From Chondrus crispus (taxonomy: Eukaryota; Rhodophyta; Florideophyceae; Gigartinales; Gigartinaceae), in the NCBI RefSeq assembly GCF_000350225.1, contig NW_005179275.1, positions 17,202 through 81,201 of the forward strand: 64,000 nt of DNA, read 5' to 3'. Shown piece after piece: positions 44,268 to 55,184 of this stretch (positions within the stretch are counted from its first letter, which is position 1; the number at the start of each line of letters is the position of its first letter). The translations under genes and the position numbers were made by a program. The notes under the pieces are model-generated. The model ran no database searches. It was not told the DNA's origin and was given only the letters and a program-made list of their open reading frames with translations.

Positions 44268-44930
44268 ACAAGTCCAAGGTCATCTTTGGCGTGGTGATCG
44301 ACGGTGACTCCCCAGTAGTCACCTGCGTCGGTCATACCGTATATTGGCCTAAGCAATTCTAGAATCTCGTTCTGAGCCAACCCAAAATGCTCCATATCCT
44401 TCTTTTTTGGGAGCAGGAACACCTTGCCGGTAAGCTTCTCCTCACTTTGAAGGTAAGCTTGGGTGACGTCGTGTGAAAATATACGAAAGTATCTTTTCAT
44501 GATAGCGGCGACCGAAACTATTATTCTTGTTGAACTTTGGCGTAAGTTGGTGATGTTATGGACCATGTATGATTTATCCATATCACGATGACCTTGCGCC
44601 ACATAACGGGCTTTTGCGAGTTCTCCATCCGTACCTGCGTTCTTGAGGGCAAGCACAAACCGCCCCCTAAAATATTCGGGCTCGGGGGTAGAGATCCTTT
44701 CAGGATTACTTTCCAAGTATTCCTTTTCTCAAGTCCAACAACCTCCTTTCTCATGGCTTTGGCGAATTCCTCTGATTTTGCTCTTCCGTCCGTTTGTTCG
44801 ATGACTTCAGTCATGAAAACGTCGAGGTCTGGTGTCGCCCCAATGGATACTGCGGTTTGCAAAGGAGGGGGCGTACTTTGTAGAGGTGTCAACAATAACT
44901 GAGAGCTTTGTGCATTCGCTCGGATCCTAG
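44268..44930 (-). pseudogene. pol: C1 pol, N-terminal RT
   Basis: Carries the Copia RT start: EEFAKAMRKEVVGLEKRNTW, then after a frame change near 44710 FRGRFVLALKNAG…AKARYVAQGH, SHDVTQAYLQSEE and LLRPIYGMTDAGDYW. The frame stops at the G2 LTR and resumes at 30720. It belongs to RVT_2, the Copia-type RT. Confidence 0.88.
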
Positions 44931-46130
44931 TTAATATGGTTTCCAAGTCGTCCAGGACATCACTTTGCGGTGGAGGCTCCGCAACAGGATTTGAGGTATT
45001 CTTGAGATCAGGTGTGGCGTCAATTGTACGGACTGGCGCGGGGGACTCGTAGCTTTCACCTTGTCTATGGACACTTGGTAGTCGGTACCATCCAAGTCTA
45101 TGAAAAGGCACTTATCCTTTACGTCCAAAACCCTGTACGGCCCAATCCACCTATTCTCAGGTTTCTCCCTGAATATCAGGACACGTGAGCCGATGGGTAT
45201 ATCGGATTGAGCTGCTGACGGTACATTCGCGCGCAAAACCCTTGTGACCCTCTCCTTTGCAATGACCCGAGTCATTTCCTTTCGAGCCAAAACCATCGCT
45301 TTCATTCGATCTACTTGCGCTCGGAGGTCCATAGGGGTCACTGGAATCCGTGGCATGGCTCCAAACACGAGTAGAGTAGGTACAAGACCGTGGTACCCAG
45401 CAGTATCGTTCATAGCCTTGACGGAAAGCGCGAGAATGTGTTCATTCTCCAGCTGAGGGTGTTGCTGTCGAGCCTTACGGTATATTCCCCGTAGAAAGGA
45501 ATGGTACCGCTCGCCGACACCCAATGCGTTGTGACTTTGAACACTAGAGGGGTGGTGCTTAATCCCTGCTAGGTTGAGCAGGTTGCTCCACCTGTTGGAC
45601 TTGAATTGAGGGCCTTGATCAGTGGCCATAATGTCTCGGAATCCAATATATGTGCAGACCCATATGCGCATGAACGTGTTCCAAGTTTCGTTAGCCGTCT
45701 CATTGGATAGGAAAGAAGCCGCGGAGAATTTGGTGTCTTTGTCTACCACGTGTAGAACAGCTGCATTGTCAAGGTACATGAGGTCCAGGCAGACGGTCTT
45801 ATTGAAGACGACTTCTCCGTCTGGGAGTGCCACCCGGAACCGGTGCGGTGCATGTGAGAGTCTTTGGCAGAGGTCACATGCCGCGCTGATGCGCTTTAAG
45901 TCGGTCAAGACCTGAGGGGAGGTTTTTTCGGGGTCTGCCCTTTTCATGACCGAGTAGAGCCTTTCAGAATCCGGATGGTGGAAATGCCTGTGCACTTTCA
46001 TGAGTTCGGTTTCCGTGAAGAGGATTTGGGGGCCCCATTCAGAGTACAGGTGTCCTAGCTTTTTCTTAAGGGACACGTCCCATCCTTGTAACCTTGAAGA
46101 CAGTACGCACTTATCTGTGTCGAGCACCAT
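44931..46130 (-). pseudogene. C1 integrase
   Basis: A frame of 399 residues. HHCC zinc finger: HRHFHHP…CDLCQ. Catalytic core: CLDLMYLD (D), MATDQGPQF (D), GVGERYHSFLRG (E). The C-terminal part GSRVLIFREKPENRWIGPYRVLDV resembles an integrase C-terminal beta domain. It lies in the same frame as gag-protease, separated by one TAA at 46134-46136. A further break at 44931 separates it from RT. It would insert the cDNA into the genome. Confidence 0.88.
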
Positions 46131-46133
46131 CTT

Positions 46134-48062
46134 TTACAGTTCCATGTTGTCTAAGCCTAACAGGAAAGGTACGTCCGCATCGACGACATCGACCGTGATA
46201 GGGAGGAAGTGACTCGACGTAATGGGTACTCGCATGTTGAGAAGACCTAGTCCAAGGTGTTTGTGTGTCCCGAAACTGAAGACATTTCTTCTCCTCGTTG
46301 AGGAGGGCTGAAAGGGAACATCAAACAAGCTGCAGTATGCGCGTGCTTGGGAAGCTCCTATAACCGATTTCTGGGCTGCGGAATCGATGCATACCCCTTG
46401 GAAAGTATCTGATGAAGGTATGTCGCATGACTTTCCAGTGACGTATACGTGGTTTATACTTGCGGCTGAAGATTCATCATGATCCCGATGTGGATTGTCT
46501 TCCTCTGAGCTTGGGTGTTCCAGTTTTAGGATACTTTCAAATATTCGCAGGTCACTGGCCTCTGCTTCTTCCTCGCAGTCCTCCTTTGCTTCGCAATCAA
46601 GTTGCTGACAAAGGTCCGCGAGAACGTGGTGTACCGCAATTGGTTTTGTGGCGGCCTTCTTCGCATAGTACTCCATTTTGCGTGCAGCTGCCCTGGACGT
46701 GTTCAACGGGAGCGTGCAGTCCTTCAAAAGATGCGTACCTCCGCAGTTGAAACACCCGGAGACCGATAGAGGGTTAAAGCTTCCGGTCTTTGCGACTCGG
46801 TTGTTTGCGCTTTGGCCGGTGGGAGAGATTCGGAAAGGCGTACTCCTTCTTTGGAAACGGGACGAAGAAGGGCTGTTGCAGTACCTTCCTTGCCCCGTAT
46901 ACATTATTCCGGCATTGTCGTCGGAAGAAGGCGTCCTTTCATCTAACTGTGCGCGGTCTCGTAAGATCGCGAGTTTGGATTCCTTCTCTAGCTGCAGGTC
47001 AGCGTCGAGCTCGGCATAGAGCTGTTGGAATGTAAGATTATGAGTCGCAACTCTGCTTAGCGGTTCGCTCGACCATGGCGTCCCTATTACTGCGTTTCGA
47101 AGGAATTCCACTTTGTGGGCTTTTCCTTGGTGGGATCTTGGAGCCTGTCTCGATACCTGGATGATAGACTTGTAGACCCTTGCAAGCGCGGTAGACATCT
47201 CTGTCCCTTGGGCAACAAAGGAAGTAACTCGCAGTGTGTTCAGGTAGTTCTTAACTCGAGTTTGCCGTACTGCAGAATTGTACTCATTCTCGAGCATTTG
47301 TGTGGCCTGCTGGAAACTGGTAGCGTAACCATCTACCTTGTCGAGGTAATACCTCTTCGCGTCTCCTCGAAGTAGATTGTGGAGGTACTGTAGCTTTTGC
47401 AGCGGAGAAAGGGAATAGTCTCGACAAACCTGGAGGTAATCGTCGACGTACTCCATCCAGGACTCCCCTAGATCGCCAGAAAACTTTTTATCTTTGTCTT
47501 TTAATCTCATGGCTACATTGTGCGCAACCCTTTCCGGGGAAGTGTGATTCGGAGGGGTCACTTGAGTCGACTGTGAAGTAGGCTGGCTCATGCCTCTTCT
47601 GTTCGAACCCGGAGTGTTCGAGCGGGACCGACGGCCGGCAGCAACGATTTCTCGTGCCATGTCAATGGCCGCCTGAGTGTCTTCCGGTTCTTCGTAAAGG
47701 CCATGAGCTAGGGTTATTACAACACGGTGAGATGAGTGTTGCTCCAAATTCCCTCCTCTACTATCCAAGAAGTTTCGCAACTCAATATGAACTGCAGGGA
47801 GGTTGCATATTTCTTGTTGGAAAAGCGAAGCCGGCGGGAACATGTCAGCGATAGTGCGCTTTAGTTGGGTCCCAGTTAGCTCCGGGGCTGTTTCTAGGAA
47901 CCGAATTGAGGAGATGAAGCCTTTCTGGGCACTCGTAAGCGCACCCAGCGCGTCGTTCGTTATGCCTTTCATGAATGTAACCAGGGGTTCGGGCGGTGAT
48001 GAGTCGGAATGCTGTCCGCTCTCAGAAGGCCCTGCTCCCTCGTGGGAGGGGGGCGGGGGCAT
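46134..48062 (-). CDS. gag: C1 gag-protease (642 aa)
   Basis: ATG at 48062. The N-terminal 180 residues are helical and Ser/Pro-rich. Residues 190-400 are the gag domain (KFSGDLGESWMEYVDDYLQV, LLRGDAKRYYLD). A zinc knuckle CFNCGGTHLLKDC is near residue 440. The protease motif CIDSAAQKSVIG near residue 570 has DSA in place of the usual DSG/DTG. It ends at TAA 46134, which is followed in frame by the integrase, so the stop may be a mutated Gln codon. Confidence 0.88.
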   Translation of the reverse strand: MPPPPSHEGAGPSESGQHSDSSPPEPLVTFMKGITNDALGALTSAQKGFISSIRFLETAPELTGTQLKRTIADMFPPASLFQQEICNLPAVHIELRNFLDSRGGNLEQHSSHRVVITLAHGLYEEPEDTQAAIDMAREIVAAGRRSRSNTPGSNRRGMSQPTSQSTQVTPPNHTSPERVAHNVAMRLKDKDKKFSGDLGESWMEYVDDYLQVCRDYSLSPLQKLQYLHNLLRGDAKRYYLDKVDGYATSFQQATQMLENEYNSAVRQTRVKNYLNTLRVTSFVAQGTEMSTALARVYKSIIQVSRQAPRSHQGKAHKVEFLRNAVIGTPWSSEPLSRVATHNLTFQQLYAELDADLQLEKESKLAILRDRAQLDERTPSSDDNAGIMYTGQGRYCNSPSSSRFQRRSTPFRISPTGQSANNRVAKTGSFNPLSVSGCFNCGGTHLLKDCTLPLNTSRAAARKMEYYAKKAATKPIAVHHVLADLCQQLDCEAKEDCEEEAEASDLRIFESILKLEHPSSEEDNPHRDHDESSAASINHVYVTGKSCDIPSSDTFQGVCIDSAAQKSVIGASQARAYCSLFDVPFQPSSTRRRNVFSFGTHKHLGLGLLNMRVPITSSHFLPITVDVVDADVPFLLGLDNMEL

Positions 48063-49524
48063 GTTGCGGATCGCAGGGTAACTAATCGGGATTTAGTTAA
48101 TAGTTCCTTTAAGAACAAGGGCAAAAAATTAGCACTGAGTCGATCTATGATCGGTTGACCTTGTCAGGGTCCGACCCTCCGCGCCTGCAGCTCTTGCAGG
48201 TAGAAAAGGTCCGACCTTTGGCGCCCGAAGCCTGTCCGGGTCAGGTAACGACTTCTGCAGTCTACCCACTCTTGCGTTACCAGAGTGGGCGCGATTATCC
48301 GTACGAAACGTCCACACCAGCCAGTATACAGGCCTCAAAGGGTGTCTAGTTTCTTCCGGGACGCTTGCGCGACGGCCAGTTAAGCGATACCACCCCAACC
48401 TACTCAGTGCACAACACCCCAGAGGATTCCCACGCCCGGAAACACCAGACCACAGAGGGTCGACACCGTTATCCGCCCTAAAAAGGACCGGTGGGGTTCC
48501 CTGCCGGAGAGGTTCACACTGCCGGTTCGAGTTGCCTGCGTCGCGTCACCGGGTATTAATTCCGGGTCAACCGCTCTCGAGCAAAGTAAGGGCAGTACCA
48601 CGTCCCTAGCCTCCACACACCTCAACGACAAGGCCTTCAGTCCCTTCCAACAATAAACGAGACCCTATCGTTACTCCCAAACCAACGATGCGATGCGCAC
48701 AAAAAAACGGAGCGTGCAGGCTCACCGACCTCAGGACAGTAGAGGCGGGCGACAGCGAGCGGCAGCGGCGGTCGGCAGCGAGCGCCGGCGGGCGACAGCT
48801 AGCTGCAGTGAGTTTGGCGTCGGCTGCTCTGCTGCAATGTGATACCAGGCGCAGTGCAGAGTGGTGACGAGCTGTCGGCGGAGGAAGCAGGCGGCCAGGT
48901 AGTACAGACCGGAGCGGCTGTAGGTCGGCAATGCGGCGGCAGGCAGAACGAAGCGCTGACGAGAGACAGGGCGGCAGCATGCACCGGCGCGACTGCGGAG
49001 GAAGTGTGGGGAGCGTGACCCAGACAGCAGCAAGAGCGGCGGGCGACGGCGCGGCAGTGGGGCCAGCGGCGGCGCAGACCTGACAGAAGCGGGAGCGGCA
49101 GGCGGCGGCGCGGCAACGAGGCAGCGGCGGCGTAGGCCAGGCAGCAGCCGGAGCGGCGGGCGCGGCGCGGCGGCGGGGCAGCGGCGGCGCGGAGCCGGAA
49201 CAGCAGGGGAGCAGCGGAGCGCAGCGGTGAGGCAGCGTCGAGCGAGCAGCGACAAAGGCAGCACCGAGCGAGTAGCGACAAAGGCAGCACCAAGCGAGCA
49301 GCGGCGAGCGCAGTGGCGAGCGAGCGGCGGCGCTGGCAGCGGCGGGCGAGCGGTAGCAAAAGCAGTAGCGAGCGAGCGGCGAAAGGGCAGACAGCGAGCG
49401 GCGAGGAACACACGAGCTGGGGGGGGGAGATACGCGAGGTGCTCCGACGGAGTGGTGGCGGATCGCCGCTTGGCCAATGGAATGGCCGAGAAAAAAACGT
49501 AAGGGAAAAAACGCGATTGATCAA
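48063..49524 (-). other. C1 leader, GC-rich
   Basis: 1.46 kb between the 5' LTR and gag, unusually long for Copia. The half next to the LTR (48770-49480) is low-complexity GC-rich sequence of degenerate AGC/GGC/GCG units (GAGCGGCG-like). It produces long Ala/Arg/Ser/Pro frames in several phases that I do not regard as genes. No canonical primer-binding site is visible next to the LTR (TTGATCAATCGCG). Confidence 0.6.
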
Positions 49525-49837
49525 TGTGGGAATTGTCCCAGAAAAAATTAAAGGAAATAGTTTAAACAGTTTATTGATGTCTAGAAGAGCCTACGACCGG
49601 CTCTTCAAACCCAACCGAACCTCCGGGCAATTGGAGCGCTGTTCGTGAAGGATTCTGCGTACACACGTCTGTTCAAATCTGCCTCCGAGCAGGCCCACGC
49701 GCTAGTCGCATGGGACTGTCCGTTATATACTAATTTACTGTAACCTTAAACAAGGCAAGTTCTTTCCTCACCGCGTGACCCATTCGCGTGGTGAAGTATA
49801 TCGCCATATGAGAGACATTATGATAGAAACTTTCACA
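49525..49837 (-). repeat. 5' LTR of C1
   Basis: 313 bp, matches 29390-29702 with very few differences, next to TAACG at 49838-49842. Confidence 0.95.
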
Positions 49838-49842
49838 TAACG

Positions 49843-50231
49843 CGCCTCCGTGGGAGGCAGCAAAATTTCTGAACCCATTAAATCCAGCCACGTTCCAGAT
49901 TCTTCCTGTGATTTACAGCAGGCCTTTTTCGGGAATCTGAGATCAGATCGCAAAAAGTTAGTAAGGCAATGAGGCCTTCCTTCATGAATCACGTGTCATT
50001 CACACCTTGAAGGGCCGCCTCCTTCTTCCACCGTGCTACAACATAGGCTTGATCCATGGGAATTTATGTCCATAATGTGTATACATGGGGGGGTCGCTCA
50101 ATAGTGCCTACTTTAGTAGTGCTTCCCTCTATATAGTGCTATGGCTCACCCTCTGGCACAGGTTATCATACGCTCACACGTGTATCATCCGGCATGGTTC
50201 AGTACTCAAAGGATGAAGTTATTTAGTTGTG
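49843..50231. other. short host stretch between C1 and a MITE
   Basis: A minus-strand frame (49850-49992, FLRSDLRFPKKACCKSQEESG) has protein-like content and could be an exon fragment, but no family is recognised. Otherwise nothing is seen. Confidence 0.3.
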
Positions 50232-50234
50232 TTA

Positions 50235-50964
50235 GAGCAACCCCACCGCGCACATCTATTTGATCAATAGAATTTCCGCTCACAATTTTCAACCCCACCG
50301 CGCAATTCTATCGCTTTCCGAAATCGAATAGAACAATTTTGGGATCTATCCGAGCGCCGATAGATTCTAAAAACGTTCTATCCGGTGAATAGATTCCGCG
50401 ATAGAATGCCACGTGCCAGGCGTGTCAGCCGAATTCTGGCCAATTGTGCATCCTTCTCGCCCGAGAACCTCCGCTGCTTCGTCGCTGCAGCATGCATTCC
50501 GGTGGCGCGTGACCTGTGCATGCTCGCGACGATGCTTTCATCATCGCCATCGCTGTCGTCCATATACTGTACTGAAGGACGCTTCCGAGGACTGTTCTCC
50601 GGTCCATTGGCGATGATAACTCGTGAGAGCGCGTAGTTGGACAATACCCGAGAGAGGGCGCGCGACGAAGAGGGAAAGAAGGCACAGGCTGCGGAAGAGA
50701 GACATGCAGCCGCGCGGGATTCACGGCGAGGGGTGGGCGTCTCGACGAACGATCGCCTCTTCGTAGACGATGTGTGACGTCTCGCCGTTGTCTGCGCGGG
50801 CATATAGCGATAGATTTGCAACATATGCATTGGGGTTGACGCCAATAGATTCCACACGAATAGATTGACGAATAGGCACAAAATTCAATTCGGGCAACCG
50901 GCGAATGGTCAGCGTACACGTTGTATTTCTATCCGGCAATAGAATCGACGCGGTGGGGATGCTC
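50235..50964. mobile_element. MITE-like non-autonomous DNA transposon
   Basis: 730 bp with terminal inverted repeats GAGCAACCCCACCGCG and GAGCATCCCCACCGCG (one mismatch). Flanks are TTA on the left and TAA on the right, so the duplication could be TA, or a degenerate TWA of the PIF/Harbinger type. Subterminal zones are packed with ATAGATT/AATAGAA/TCTATC units on both sides (50255-50410 and 50810-50945), like transposase binding sites. Frames inside show no transposase. Confidence 0.8.
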
Positions 50965-50967
50965 TAA

Positions 50968-51540
50968 GAGCATCTTATACATGCAGTAATAGAAAAAAGA
51001 TTACCCTTCCCCGAATGTATAATTTGGTAACATCTTTCTTAAATTAACTTGAAAAACTACTTCCCCTTTCCCAAATGAGGTCAGACTGGTAGTGATGGAT
51101 GCTCTGCGTTTGCTAATCAACCGGGAGGAGATACAGAATCTCTAGTGTCTAGACGACAAGCAATTTGACCTCATATGAGGCCAGCTTTTTTGCAAAAATA
51201 TATAAATTAAACCGAAACTTTAAAACATTCAGTTAGGACACCATTTCTTTAACGTATACGCGCTCGGCAATAACATCTTGCAAAACATTGGGATGGCGGT
51301 TGTCAATGCACAGACAGACTAAGAATCTAATGAAGTATCAATGATGGGTTGACTTTTTAAACAGGCCTTTTGGTTTCGAAGATATCTGATGAATCGTAAT
51401 CCTCATGGGGTCGTCTTTACTCGTCGACGCCGTCTCGTGGGTCTAAGTACCGCGAATGACAGACTGTAATGCGGACAGTCTGTCCTTGTGGTCCGTGACG
51501 CGTGCACCCGTCAGCGTCTGATGAAGAGAGTTGCGGTCCG
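50968..51540. other. AT-rich region 3' of Copia C2
   Basis: Expected to hold the 3' end of C2, but I cannot define an LTR. A 10 bp inverted repeat (GACAGACTGT / ACAGTCTGTC, 51460-51486) is present. No gene. Confidence 0.35.
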
Positions 51541-53086
51541 TCAGTCCCGGGGGGACGCTGAGGAGTGCGCGTGAAATTGGAGCTGGGGGTGCACTCTCAG
51601 ATCTGGGCTTCGGGGGTCATCGGGTTGGATGATTTGGCATATCTCTTTGAATTGGATCGGTCCGAGTGCTTTCGTAAAGAGGTCTTCCGGGTTGTGCGCG
51701 GACGAGATGTGCTCTGCGACGATGTTTGCTCTTTGGTTGTGGTGCTGTAAGTGGTAGTGTCTCACATCTATGAGCTTTCGTCTGCGCGTGGGGGCTGAGT
51801 TTTCCGAGACTTGGATTGACGATTTGTTGTCTATAAAGATGGTCGTTGGATGCTTCTGTGCGTGGTGCATGTCGTGAGGCAGTCTTCGGAGCCATAGAGT
51901 CTGTTGTGCGGCGCGTGAGGCTGCAATGTATTCGGCCTCGCACGTCGAGAGCGCTACGACGTCTTGGGGTGACGACTTCCAGGGTATCGGTGCGTGACCT
52001 ACGGTTTGGATGATACCTGTGAGCGATTTGCGGCTTTTGTCGTTAGCATAGTCCGCATCGCTGTACGTTCTCAAGCAGGCCGGCGATCGTGCGTGGTACG
52101 ATATTGCTTTGCCTTTTGTGCCTTTGACGTATCGGAGGAGCCACTTGAGCTCGTGCAAATTTGCCTGGTTCGGCTGCTTGCTGTGGCGCGTGAGGCGGTT
52201 TGTTGTGTGATACGCGTCGTATCTCGCGCTGTCGATGGCGTATCGGAGTTCTCCGAGGATGGAGCGGTAATGGTTCGCTAGTGTAGGGGAAAGGGGTTCG
52301 GTCTGTTCTTCTATTTTTTTGTTGGGTTTCTGCGGTGCCGGTGTGTTCTTGGGATTGCAGTCTGCCATATTATGTTTCTTGAGGAGGGTTTTGATTGTTT
52401 GCTGTTGGGAAATGTGTATGCTGCCCTGCTCGTCTCTGGTGATCTGCCATCCTAGGTATGTTGTGGGGAAGCCTAGGTTTTTGATTTTGTATTTCCTTTT
52501 GAGTGTGGCAAGGAGATCGTCGATGAGAGTTTGGTCGGAGGCGGTGACCAGGAAGTCGTCCATACTTACAGTGACCAGTAGCGTACCTTTGGTTGTGCTC
52601 AGTGTAAAGAGTCATGGATCGCTGCTTCATTGCTGGTACCCCTGTGTAGTGAGGTGCTTCTGTAGTCCTGTGGTGTATCGGTGTCCGGCGGAGCGGCCCC
52701 CGTATAGGTTGCGTATGAGTTGACCGGCTTTGTGTTTGTGCTTCATGGTGCCGTCGAAGCGTGGATGCTGGCGTACATACACAGGGAATCGAGGATCGTG
52801 TTTCTCGTGTAAGTATGCTGCGGTGATGTCCATGTAATGGACTGGCCAACTGTGGGATGCCGCTAATGCGAGAAGTGTCCGTACTGATGTCTTCTCTTCC
52901 ATGAAGGTGGATGTGCATTTGGGATCGAAGTGTTGTCCCGGTTGCATCCTGTCGCCTCTGATTGAGCAGCGCGCTTTGCTTTTGGCGATTCTACCGTCCG
53001 CGGTATGCTTGTATCGGTATGTCATGGTAAACGGGGTGAGTTTTTCGTGGAGAGGTACTTGTTTGGATGGGATCCATTTGATAGTG
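51541..53086 (-). pseudogene. pol: Copia C2 pol fragment (RT and RNase H)
   Basis: Minus-strand RVT_2-type RT: WIPSKQVP, KARCSIRGDRMQPGQHFDP, HYMDITAAYLHE, LIRNLYGGRSAGHRY, then a frame change near 52620 and VSMDDFLVTA (MDD in place of VDD). RNase H follows with YSDADYAND, STCEAEYIAA and IFIDNKSS, ending at 51541. The part upstream of RT is missing because LTR-B of G3 begins at 53092. It belongs to a different Copia lineage from C1: the sequence is clearly diverged and more typical of the family. Confidence 0.88.
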
Positions 53087-53091
53087 CCCTG

Positions 53092-53762
53092 TGTGGGATA
53101 ACTCCTCTCCGCCCTGGGTTGGGTGAGAGGTGGAGGCTATAGCGAGGGAGCACGCGGCGTGGACGCAACGCGCTAATTGAACCGATCGGACGAGCTCGCG
53201 AAAAAGGAATGGCTCACTGGCTGGTTACGCGCAGTCGCCCCGTGGTGCGTGGAGCGACCGGTAACGGGTTAGAAGCCAGAGCGCGCGATAGACAACCGAA
53301 ACGGACGTATATAGGCGCGAAAGGGACGGGGGCGAGCTTGCCCCAGTGTACTGGTGGGGACGGGTGTCAGGTCTTAACCCCTCAGAGGGACGCCTCGGAC
53401 ACCTGTCCCAGTATACAGTAGTACAGTACCTGCCGCCTAGTGCGTGCCGGGTACTGTACACAATTAAAAAGCGAGCGCCATAATTACTACTACCGCACGG
53501 ACGCTGCTACTACACGTGTGCACTGCTGTACACGCGTGTTGCTTACAGACAACCGCACGGACGACACGTGTGCCAACGCGCACTCGTAACACGCGTAGAC
53601 TACCGCACGGACGACACGTGTGCTACTGTACACGTGCGCCACGCCACGGCCGGTCGGTCAACGCGCACGCTCCCTACACGTGGGCACACCCGCCCACGTG
53701 TGCACCGTGCACGGCCGCACGGTTAATAACCTCCCCGCGCGCCCGCCGGTCGTTATACTACA
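53092..53762 (-). mobile_element. LTR family B, 3' LTR of minus-strand Gypsy G3
   Basis: Same family as 2322-2993. Ends TGTGGGATAAC and GTTATACTACA (plus strand). On its right, plus-strand GACCCCCTTCCTT (minus AAGGAAGGGGGTC) is a polypurine tract, which fixes this as the 3' LTR of a minus-strand element. The left neighbour CCCTG is the putative target duplication; its partner is not seen because the element is cut at 58498. Confidence 0.8.
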
Positions 53763-55184
53763 GACCCCCTTCCTTAGCTTTCGATACGGCCCGGTAGCGA
53801 CCCCCCATTCGACCACGCGGTTCCTCCCCGGTCTCTCTCCTTCCCTGCGCGCACGATGCGAATACCGGAGCGCTTGCGCACGGACGCCTTTTTTCTTGCC
53901 TCGTCGCGGAGTTCGCGTTGCAGAGGCTGGCGGTCTCGTCCGATTCGGTAAGTGCGTCCGCAAATGTCTCACTCGCGGGCGACGCCGATCTTTCCAACTC
54001 ATTCCTAACGCTCCCCCGAAACTTCCAACTCCTCCACCCGCGACGACGTTTCGGTACAGTACCGCTTCCGAGGACCGAGAACGGACGGCCATGGCGAATT
54101 CAAGGCAGCGCGTCCATACGGTCCGCCGTCGAGCCCTGGCCGGGCCCCGGCGTTTAACCGATCGGCCCCTGCGGTACAGCCGCGGCGATGCCTGTGCAGC
54201 GAGGCACAAGCCGCCACCGCGTTGGCGGAGACCGCGTTCGCGCGGGTCAATTCGTCCGAGGCGGCTCGCGCGCCGCAGCGTACAGTGCGCGCGATATCGT
54301 CCTCGCCCCTGCCTTCCGCAGGCCAGGCGAGGGCCGCCGCTGACGCTCGCGCTGTTCTTCACCGCCTCCCCGCACCCCAGCGTCGCTGTGCAACGAAGGC
54401 ACGAGTTCCGTACGGTCGTTTTGGGGTTATGATCCCCCTTCTCGCACTCCTACCCCGGAGGGCTGGCCAATTTTCGTAAATCCACCCTTCTTTTCCGTCG
54501 GTTGCGGCCAAAGTAGGCCGCAGGAGAGCGACTAGCAGGTGCGCAACGACCCCCCCTTGCGGACGCGACGTGTCGCGCTCAGAAATCGATCGGTTGCCCT
54601 TTTCTGCAACCTGTCTCCCAAAGCGTCATTTGGAAACTGAAAGAAACGGAACGAAACGGGAAAAAACCGGTTTGGTTTCCAAATTCATCGGAATGCGGGT
54701 TTTTCGAGTTGACACTCCTGGACGCGGAATGCTCCCAGGAGTGCGATGCCGTCGTCAGAAATGGACTACGATTTTTTCCCGCAGCGTGGGAGGGAAAAAC
54801 GGAGCCCAAATCGCGACTAAATTAAAAAGCCGGCGAACGCGTTACCTCTCAATCCAAAGAACTGGTTCCCAGGGTAGCTCTCCATTTTCATAGGCGCGTG
54901 CGAGGGCGATCACCAGAACGGTGCGGCCAGGCGTGGCTGATAGCCATCCGCGTGGGCGCTTGGGGGAAATTCCCATTGTAGACCACCCTCCTGGAGGGTT
55001 GGCCAATTTTGGAAGAATCTGCGTCCATTTGCGTGGGATCCATCCGGTACGGACTGCCTCACGGTGCGCAGTAGCGCGCTGATAGCTGCCGAGGCTGCAT
55101 AGCACGTGCGCAGCTTGTTTTTCCCAGAGGCTTTTGCGCGAGCGAGCGTCCGAGCGGTGCGACCGAGAGCGTCCGAAACTTGCC
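53763..55184 (-). other. G3 3' untranslated region
   Basis: 1.4 kb between the end of pol and the 3' LTR, GC-rich, with no recognisable gene despite long frames. Starts at the LTR with the polypurine tract. A segment like GAGGGTTGGCCAATTTT occurs twice (near 54459 and 54994), and a 9 bp hairpin CACTCCTGG/CCAGGAGTG lies at 54713-54743. Confidence 0.55.

Larger units (their letters stand above)
29390..49837 (-). mobile_element. Copia LTR retrotransposon C1, TSD TAACG, split by G2
   Basis: LTRs of 313 bp lie at 49525-49837 (5') and 29390-29702 (3'). TAACG flanks the element at 29385-29389 and 49838-49842. The order on the minus strand is leader, gag-protease, integrase, RT, RNase H, which is the Copia order. 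G2 (30721-44267) is inserted between the two halves of RT. Without G2 the element is 6.9 kb. The LTRs are nearly identical by eye, but the coding region has stops and frame changes. Confidence 0.95.

Noticed and set aside
48731..49477. 248-codon Ala/Arg/Pro frame in the C1 leader
   Set aside because: Low-complexity repeat readable in several phases, no start context, no motif.
53620..54432. 270-codon frame next to LTR-B at 53092
   Set aside because: It crosses the LTR boundary and has biased composition; it lies in the G3 3' untranslated region.
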